Source: Ga0077555 sp033764055 | GTDB lineage: Bacteria > Pseudomonadota > Alphaproteobacteria > Rhizobiales > Hyphomicrobiaceae | Reading direction: 5' to 3' | Length of the DNA: 64,000 nucleotides | NCBI GenBank assembly: GCA_033764055.1 | Contig: JANRJI010000129.1 | Coordinates: 104,937 to 168,936 of the forward strand | Shown: positions 60,100-64,000 of the stretch, one piece after another | Layout of the letters: each line of letters begins with the position of its first letter | Numbering within the stretch: the first letter of the stretch is position 1 | The notes under the pieces: generated by a model | Told to the model about the DNA's origin: nothing | What the model saw: the letters and a program-made list of their open reading frames with translations, nothing else | Databases searched by the model: none | Made by a program: the position numbers and the translations under genes

Positions 60100-61071
60100 A
60101 TGCGTCGGCGTAATTTCCTGATGCTGGCTGCCGGAGCGGGCGCGGCCGGCGTCCTGTCTCCCTCGGTGCTCAGGGCCCAGGCCGCGTGGCCCGAAAAGCC
60201 GGTAAAGTTGATCGTGCCGTTCGCGGCGGGCGGCGGCACCGACCTCGTTGCCCGGCCCTGGGCGGACAAGCTCACACAGGCCTTCGGTCAGCAGTTCGTG
60301 GTCGAGAACCGCGGCGGCGCCTCGGGCATGATCGGCACCGAGGCGGCGGCGAAGGCGGCCCCAGACGGCTACACGTTCCTGCTCTCCTCGAACACGACGC
60401 CGGTCAACCTGCCACTGTTGCGTAAGGTCCCTTACGACCCGAATGCCCTGCATCCTGTCGCTCGTGTCGGCGACACCGTGACGGGCTTCGTCACCAATCC
60501 GGCGTCTGGGCTGAAGTCGTTCAAGGAAATGCTGGACTACGCCAAGAAGAACCCCGGGAAGCTGGCGTTCGGCTCGTCGGGACCGGGAACGCTTCCCCAC
60601 CTGCGCATGGAGATGCTGGTCTACCGGACCGGGATCAACCTGCTGCATGTTCCCTATCGTGGCGGCGCCGATGCGCTGACGGATCTGCTGGCGGGAAACG
60701 TGCAGCTGATGAACGAGCCCGCCTGCAATCCGCATGCGAAAGCAAGCAAGCTCGTGATGCTCACCATGAACCACACCGTGCGCAGCCCCGAGTTTCCTGA
60801 TGTGCCGACGCTGACAGAGCTCGGCTACCCCAACTCCGACGTGCCTCTGTGGTTCTCGATCTGGGCACCGGCGGGGGTGCCGCCGCCGATCCTCGAGAAG
60901 CTTCATGCCAAGGTGACGGAGATCTCGAAGACGGCGGACATGATCGCCAAGCTGCAGATCGCGGGCGCCGCCGCCGTCACCTCGACCCAGGCTGAGCTGA
61001 TCGCCTTCCGCGAGAAGGAATCGAACGCCATGGCTCAGTTGATCAAGACGGCCAACATCAAGCTCGAGTAG
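60100..61071 (+). CDS. Bug-family (tripartite tricarboxylate transporter) substrate-binding protein, copy 2
   Basis: Second tandem Bug protein (323 aa), same length as copy 1. Tat-type signal MRRRNFLMLAAGAGAAGV, then WPEKPVKLIVPFAAGGGTDLVARPW, VVENRGGASGMIGTEAAAKAAPDGYT, FGSSGPGTLPHLRMEM and VPYRGGADALTDLLAG. The two copies differ mainly in the ligand-contact regions (for example NEGSSLPHVKAG versus NEPACNPHAKAS), which suggests different substrates. ATG 60100 follows GGAGG. A CoA-transferase follows 100 bases later. Confidence 0.94.
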   Translation: MRRRNFLMLAAGAGAAGVLSPSVLRAQAAWPEKPVKLIVPFAAGGGTDLVARPWADKLTQAFGQQFVVENRGGASGMIGTEAAAKAAPDGYTFLLSSNTTPVNLPLLRKVPYDPNALHPVARVGDTVTGFVTNPASGLKSFKEMLDYAKKNPGKLAFGSSGPGTLPHLRMEMLVYRTGINLLHVPYRGGADALTDLLAGNVQLMNEPACNPHAKASKLVMLTMNHTVRSPEFPDVPTLTELGYPNSDVPLWFSIWAPAGVPPPILEKLHAKVTEISKTADMIAKLQIAGAAAVTSTQAELIAFREKESNAMAQLIKTANIKLE

Positions 61072-61170
61072 CTCTGAGGCCCAGGCCGCTTGGCAGGCGC
61101 GGCTTGCCATGCGGCACCTCCCCGTCCACCCTAAGCCATCCCGAAGCTGCGGACGCAAACGGAGATCCCC

Positions 61171-62400
61171 ATGCACGCTCAGGCTCCAGCCGGCAAGCCG
61201 GCTCTCGCAGGCATCAAAGTCGTCGACCTCACGCAGTTCGAGGCCGGTACGTCCATCACCGAGACGCTGGCCTGGCTTGGCGCCGACGTGATCAAGGTCG
61301 AGAACCCGAAAGGCGGCGAGCAGGGCCGCAGCGCGTCCTCGGAGCGCAAGGACGCGGACAGCTACTATTTCATGCTGCTCAACGCCAACAAGAAGTCGGT
61401 GACGCTCAATCTCAAGTCCGAGAAGGGCAAGGAGATGCTGCGCGAGCTGATCCGCAAGGGCGACGTCTTCGCCGAGAACTTCGCGCCGGGCGTGATCGAG
61501 AAGCTCGGCTTCTCCTATGAGGAGGTGGCGAAGATCAATCCGCGCATCATCTATGCGACGGTGAAGGGCTTCGGCAAAGGCTCGCCCTTCGAGAAGAACC
61601 TCGCCTTCGACATGATCGCGCAGGCGGCCGGCGGCGTCATGTCGATCACGGGCGAGGCCGACGGCCGACCGATCAAGCCGGGCGTGACGCTCGGCGATAC
61701 GGGTACGGGGCTGCATGCGTGCATCGGCGTGCTGGCGGCCCTCTACCAGCGCACGGTCACCGGCCGCGGCCAGAAGGTCGAGGTGGCGATGCAGGATGCG
61801 ATGGTCAACTACTGCCGCATCGCCTACTCGCGCCAGCTCATGACCAACAAGGCGTGCGAGCGCAACGGCAACTCGGTGGTGCTCGGCAACGCGCCCTGCG
61901 AGGTGTTCCGCTGCAAACCGGGCGGCCACAACGATTACGTGTTCATCTACACGAGCCGAGCGACGAACGCGCACTGGGAGAACCTGTGCGACGTCATCGG
62001 GCGCGCCGATCTCAAGGCCGATTCGCGCCTCGCGACACCGGTCATGCGCGGCAACCACGCCAAGGAGATCACCGCCGAGATCGAGAAGTGGACGATGCAG
62101 TTCACGAAGCACGAGGCGATGGAGAGGCTCGGCGCCGCCGGCGTGCCGTGCGGCGCGGTGATGGACACCAAGGAGCTCTCCGACGACCCGACGATGGTGG
62201 CGCGCGAGATCTTCGTCGACGTCGACCATCCGGTGCGGGGCAAGGTTCGCATCCCTGGTTGGCCCGTGAAGATGTCGGAGAGCCACGTCAAGGTGAAGGC
62301 GTCGCCGATCCTCGGTGCCGACACCGAGAGCGTCTACGCGGAGTGGCTCGGCCTCTCAAAGGCCGACGTCGAGGCGCTTAAGAAGCAGGGGGTCGTGTAG
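61171..62400 (+). CDS. CaiB/BaiF (class III) CoA-transferase
   Basis: Predicted 409-residue CoA-transferase. It starts with GIKVVDLTQFEAGTSITETLAWLGADVIKVENP and has NANKKSVTLNLKSEKGKEML, then VTGRGQKVEVAMQDAMVNY with the catalytic Asp in MQDAMV. PIKPGVTLGDTGTGLHA and PCGAVMDTKEL also fit. Length is close to formyl-CoA:oxalate CoA-transferase, but oxalyl-CoA decarboxylase is absent, so the specific substrate is open. It lies after the tandem Bug genes and may activate an acid imported with them. Confidence 0.92.
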   Translation: MHAQAPAGKPALAGIKVVDLTQFEAGTSITETLAWLGADVIKVENPKGGEQGRSASSERKDADSYYFMLLNANKKSVTLNLKSEKGKEMLRELIRKGDVFAENFAPGVIEKLGFSYEEVAKINPRIIYATVKGFGKGSPFEKNLAFDMIAQAAGGVMSITGEADGRPIKPGVTLGDTGTGLHACIGVLAALYQRTVTGRGQKVEVAMQDAMVNYCRIAYSRQLMTNKACERNGNSVVLGNAPCEVFRCKPGGHNDYVFIYTSRATNAHWENLCDVIGRADLKADSRLATPVMRGNHAKEITAEIEKWTMQFTKHEAMERLGAAGVPCGAVMDTKELSDDPTMVAREIFVDVDHPVRGKVRIPGWPVKMSESHVKVKASPILGADTESVYAEWLGLSKADVEALKKQGVV

Positions 62401-62623
62401 GCGGCTGCAGAAGGCGTAGAGCGGTTTGCCTCGTCGCTCGGGTCTCCTGCGGTCGACGAGAACTGCGGCCGGGCAACGACCGGACCCGAGGCTGCCCGCA
62501 ATCACCGCGCCCGTCGTCTGGACGGCGGGCCGGAGTTGCCTGCGACGACGCGCTCAGCCAGGGCGCACAAGATTCGGCTCGGACACCTCCGCAATCATGA
62601 AGCGGACCGATGAAGGAAACGCC

Positions 62624-63676
62624 ATGCACACGACTTCGAGAGACCGGCCGCGCCGGGGGCACTGGGCTGCGGCATTGACCGGCTGGCTCCTGGTGCTACT
62701 GGCCACCCTCGGGGTCGCGCCAGGCCACGCTGCTGCCGAGATCGCCCAGGTGCGGTTCGTCTCGGGACCGTCGCTGACATTCCTCGTGTTCACCGTGATG
62801 GAGAAGGAGAAGCTCGTCGAGAAGCATGCGGCGGCTCTCGGCCTTCCGGCGCCCAAGGTCACCTACAGCCGCGTTTCCAACAACGACGCCATCCGCGACG
62901 CCGTGCTCTCGGGTGCCGCGGAGATCGCCAGCACGGGCGTTCCTAGCTTCCTGCCGCTCTGGGCACGGACCCGGGGCACACCGAATGCCGTGCTGGCGCT
63001 CGGCGCTTTCAATGCATTGCCGCTGGTGCTGGTGACCCGCAATCCAAACGTGAAATCCGTCGCCGACTTCACCGACAAGGACCGGATCGCACTGCCCGGC
63101 GTGCTAAACTCAACACAAGCACTGCTCCTGCAGATGGAGGCGGAGCGCATCTGGGGCGCCGGCCATCACAAGAAGCTTGACCACCTGACCATCTCGCGCG
63201 GCCACCCGGATGCACTCGCGGCTCTGCTGTCCGGCACGGGCGAGATCACGGCGCACTTCGCTGCTCCGCCGTTCGATCGCACCGCGCTCGCCGACCCGCG
63301 GATCCGCCGCGTGATCTCCAGCCACGACGTCTATAAGGGTCCCGGCACCAACGGAATCAGCCTGGCCACAGAGGCTTTCGCCAAGGCCAACCCGAAGACT
63401 CTGAAGGCCATCGTCGAGGCGCTGAAGGAAGGCCACGCGCTGCTCAATGCCGATCGGCAGAAGGCCGCGCAAACCTATGTCGAGATCACCGGCGACAAGG
63501 TTGGTGCCGAGCGGGCGTTCAAGATTCTCGATGCGCCCGACATGGTGTTCTCGGCTACCCCGACCGGCACGTTGCAGATCGCCCAGTTCATGTTCCGAAC
63601 CGGCTCGATCAAGGTGGAGCCCAAGAGCTGGAAGGACATGTTCTTCCCCGAGGTACACGACCTGCCGGGTAGCTGA
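62624..63676 (+). CDS. NitT/TauT-type ABC transporter substrate-binding protein
   Basis: Periplasmic binding protein (350 aa). A signal peptide (HWAAALTGWLLVLLATLGVAPGHAAA) precedes EIAQVRFVSGPSLTFLVF, SRVSNNDAIRDAVLSGAAEIASTGVPSFL and the late PDMVFSATPTGTLQIAQFM. This is the SsuA/TauA-like fold used for nitrate, sulfonates or thiamine precursors. The ATG at 62624 has GAAGGAA directly upstream; ATG 62597 would add nine residues. The following partial gene may be its permease. Confidence 0.88.
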   Translation: MHTTSRDRPRRGHWAAALTGWLLVLLATLGVAPGHAAAEIAQVRFVSGPSLTFLVFTVMEKEKLVEKHAAALGLPAPKVTYSRVSNNDAIRDAVLSGAAEIASTGVPSFLPLWARTRGTPNAVLALGAFNALPLVLVTRNPNVKSVADFTDKDRIALPGVLNSTQALLLQMEAERIWGAGHHKKLDHLTISRGHPDALAALLSGTGEITAHFAAPPFDRTALADPRIRRVISSHDVYKGPGTNGISLATEAFAKANPKTLKAIVEALKEGHALLNADRQKAAQTYVEITGDKVGAERAFKILDAPDMVFSATPTGTLQIAQFMFRTGSIKVEPKSWKDMFFPEVHDLPGS

Positions 63677-63685
63677 TCGGTCAGA

Positions 63686-63703
63686 GGCGGGCCTCGTCCC
63701 GCC
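63686..63703 (+). terminator. Weak hairpin after the NitT-like gene
   Basis: GGCGGG-CCTCGT-CCCGCC, ten bases after the stop. It is short and lacks a T-run, so read-through to the next gene remains possible. Confidence 0.35.
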
Positions 63704-63807
63704 CCTATCCCTGGCCCCGGCATCAATGTACCTTCCTCGGAGAACTATGCCCGGCCCCGCATCACCGTGGACGGGACTTGCGCTGGAGTCCGCCGCAGGA
63801 CAGAAGC

Positions 63808-64000
63808 GTGGACCGCATTCCCATGGGCCCGAGATCGCGTTGGTTCGCCTCGTTCACGCTCGCACCACTCGTGTGGCTGCTGGTCGTGTGGCCGGTGCCC
63901 GATGCCTTATTGAAGCTCTATGCCCAGGGCCTGTCACCGCGATCCATCTCGCGCCTTCTATGGGTGGTCGTGAGCTTTCACCTCTACGCGCTCCTGGCCA
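63808..64000 (+). CDS. Membrane protein, 3'-truncated by window edge
   Basis: Open frame from a GTG at 63808 (ATG alternative at 63823) that runs off the window. AGGA lies seven bases before the GTG. The first 64 residues contain a hydrophobic helix (FTLAPLVWLLVVWPVPDALL) and the start of another (LLWVVVSFHLYALLA). It follows the NitT-like binding protein, so an ABC permease is the most likely guess, but the N-terminus alone does not prove it. Confidence 0.5.
   Translation, partial: MDRIPMGPRSRWFASFTLAPLVWLLVVWPVPDALLKLYAQGLSPRSISRLLWVVVSFHLYALLA

Noticed and set aside
59311..62286. 991-codon open frame on the minus strand
   Set aside because: It runs antisense through two Bug genes and the CoA-transferase, all of which have full family motifs and ribosome-binding sites.
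1..64000. tRNA, rRNA, prophage, insertion sequence or defence-island genes
   Set aside because: I looked for T-loop GTTCRA patterns, transposase and integrase motifs and nuclease/helicase defence signatures and saw none. A covariance scan could still find a tRNA I missed.

Overview
The window is a 64 kb, GC-rich, gene-dense piece of a bacterial chromosome. Several features point to an alphaproteobacterium of the Rhizobiales/Hyphomicrobiales type: an NDUFA12-type complex I accessory subunit next to a DUF2155 protein, divergent anmK/tyrS, pyrG-secG-tpiA followed by a PpiD-type foldase and trpE, a DUF3126 gene beside cysE, a ccoGHIS (fixGHIS) tail, and a B12-dependent NrdJ. I cannot name the genus from the sequence alone. 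No tRNA, rRNA, CRISPR array, transposase, integrase or phage gene was seen. Most of the window looks like stable chromosome rather than an island.

Layout. (1) 1-4836: the end of a cbb3-oxidase assembly operon (ccoG cut by the window edge, fixH, fixI, fixS), with overlapping genes, then a DUF2189 membrane protein. (2) 5070-14126: a KdpE/KdpD-like two-component pair without kdpFABC, divergent from three consecutive TAXI-type solute-binding proteins and one fused 4TM/12TM TRAP permease. (3) 14508-17565: a membrane-anchored degenerate EAL protein, a small secreted His/Arg/Asp-rich protein, and a non-coding block with palindromes and direct repeats. (4) 17621-37784: mostly housekeeping genes: nrdJ, NDUFA12, DUF2155, anmK, tyrS, a lysophospholipase-like hydrolase, rlpA, pyrG, secG, tpiA, ppiD, trpE, a gamma carbonic anhydrase, DUF3126 and cysE. 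(5) 38253-45199: a branched-chain/aromatic-acid ABC uptake operon (livG, acyl-CoA ligase, livH, livM, binding protein, livF) that probably imports a carboxylic acid and activates it with CoA. (6) 45584-64000: a catabolic-looking stretch with a class III aminotransferase, a TIGR02466 oxygenase-like protein, a CYP153-like P450, an alpha/beta hydrolase, two opposed luciferase-like flavin enzymes, a CinA-like protein with an eroded C-terminal domain, two SDRs around a double cupin, an NTF2-like protein, tandem Bug-type binding proteins, a CaiB/BaiF CoA-transferase, a NitT/TauT-like binding protein and the start of another membrane protein. I recognised no transcription regulator in this last 18 kb.

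How the genes fit together. The recurring theme is scavenging of organic acids. Six solute-binding proteins of three families (three TAXI, two Bug, one NitT-like) plus one Liv-type protein are encoded here, but only two of these systems have their permease in the window. CoA activation (acyl-CoA ligase, CoA-transferase), oxidation (P450, LLM enzymes, SDRs) and transamination genes sit around them. I see no clear mobile defence or other obviously new system. The observations most worth following are the triple-TAXI/one-permease locus with its truncated KdpD-like sensor, the degenerate EAL protein, the CinA homologue lacking deamidase motif residues, the repeat block between 16.3 and 17.5 kb, and the unassigned P450/LLM cluster.
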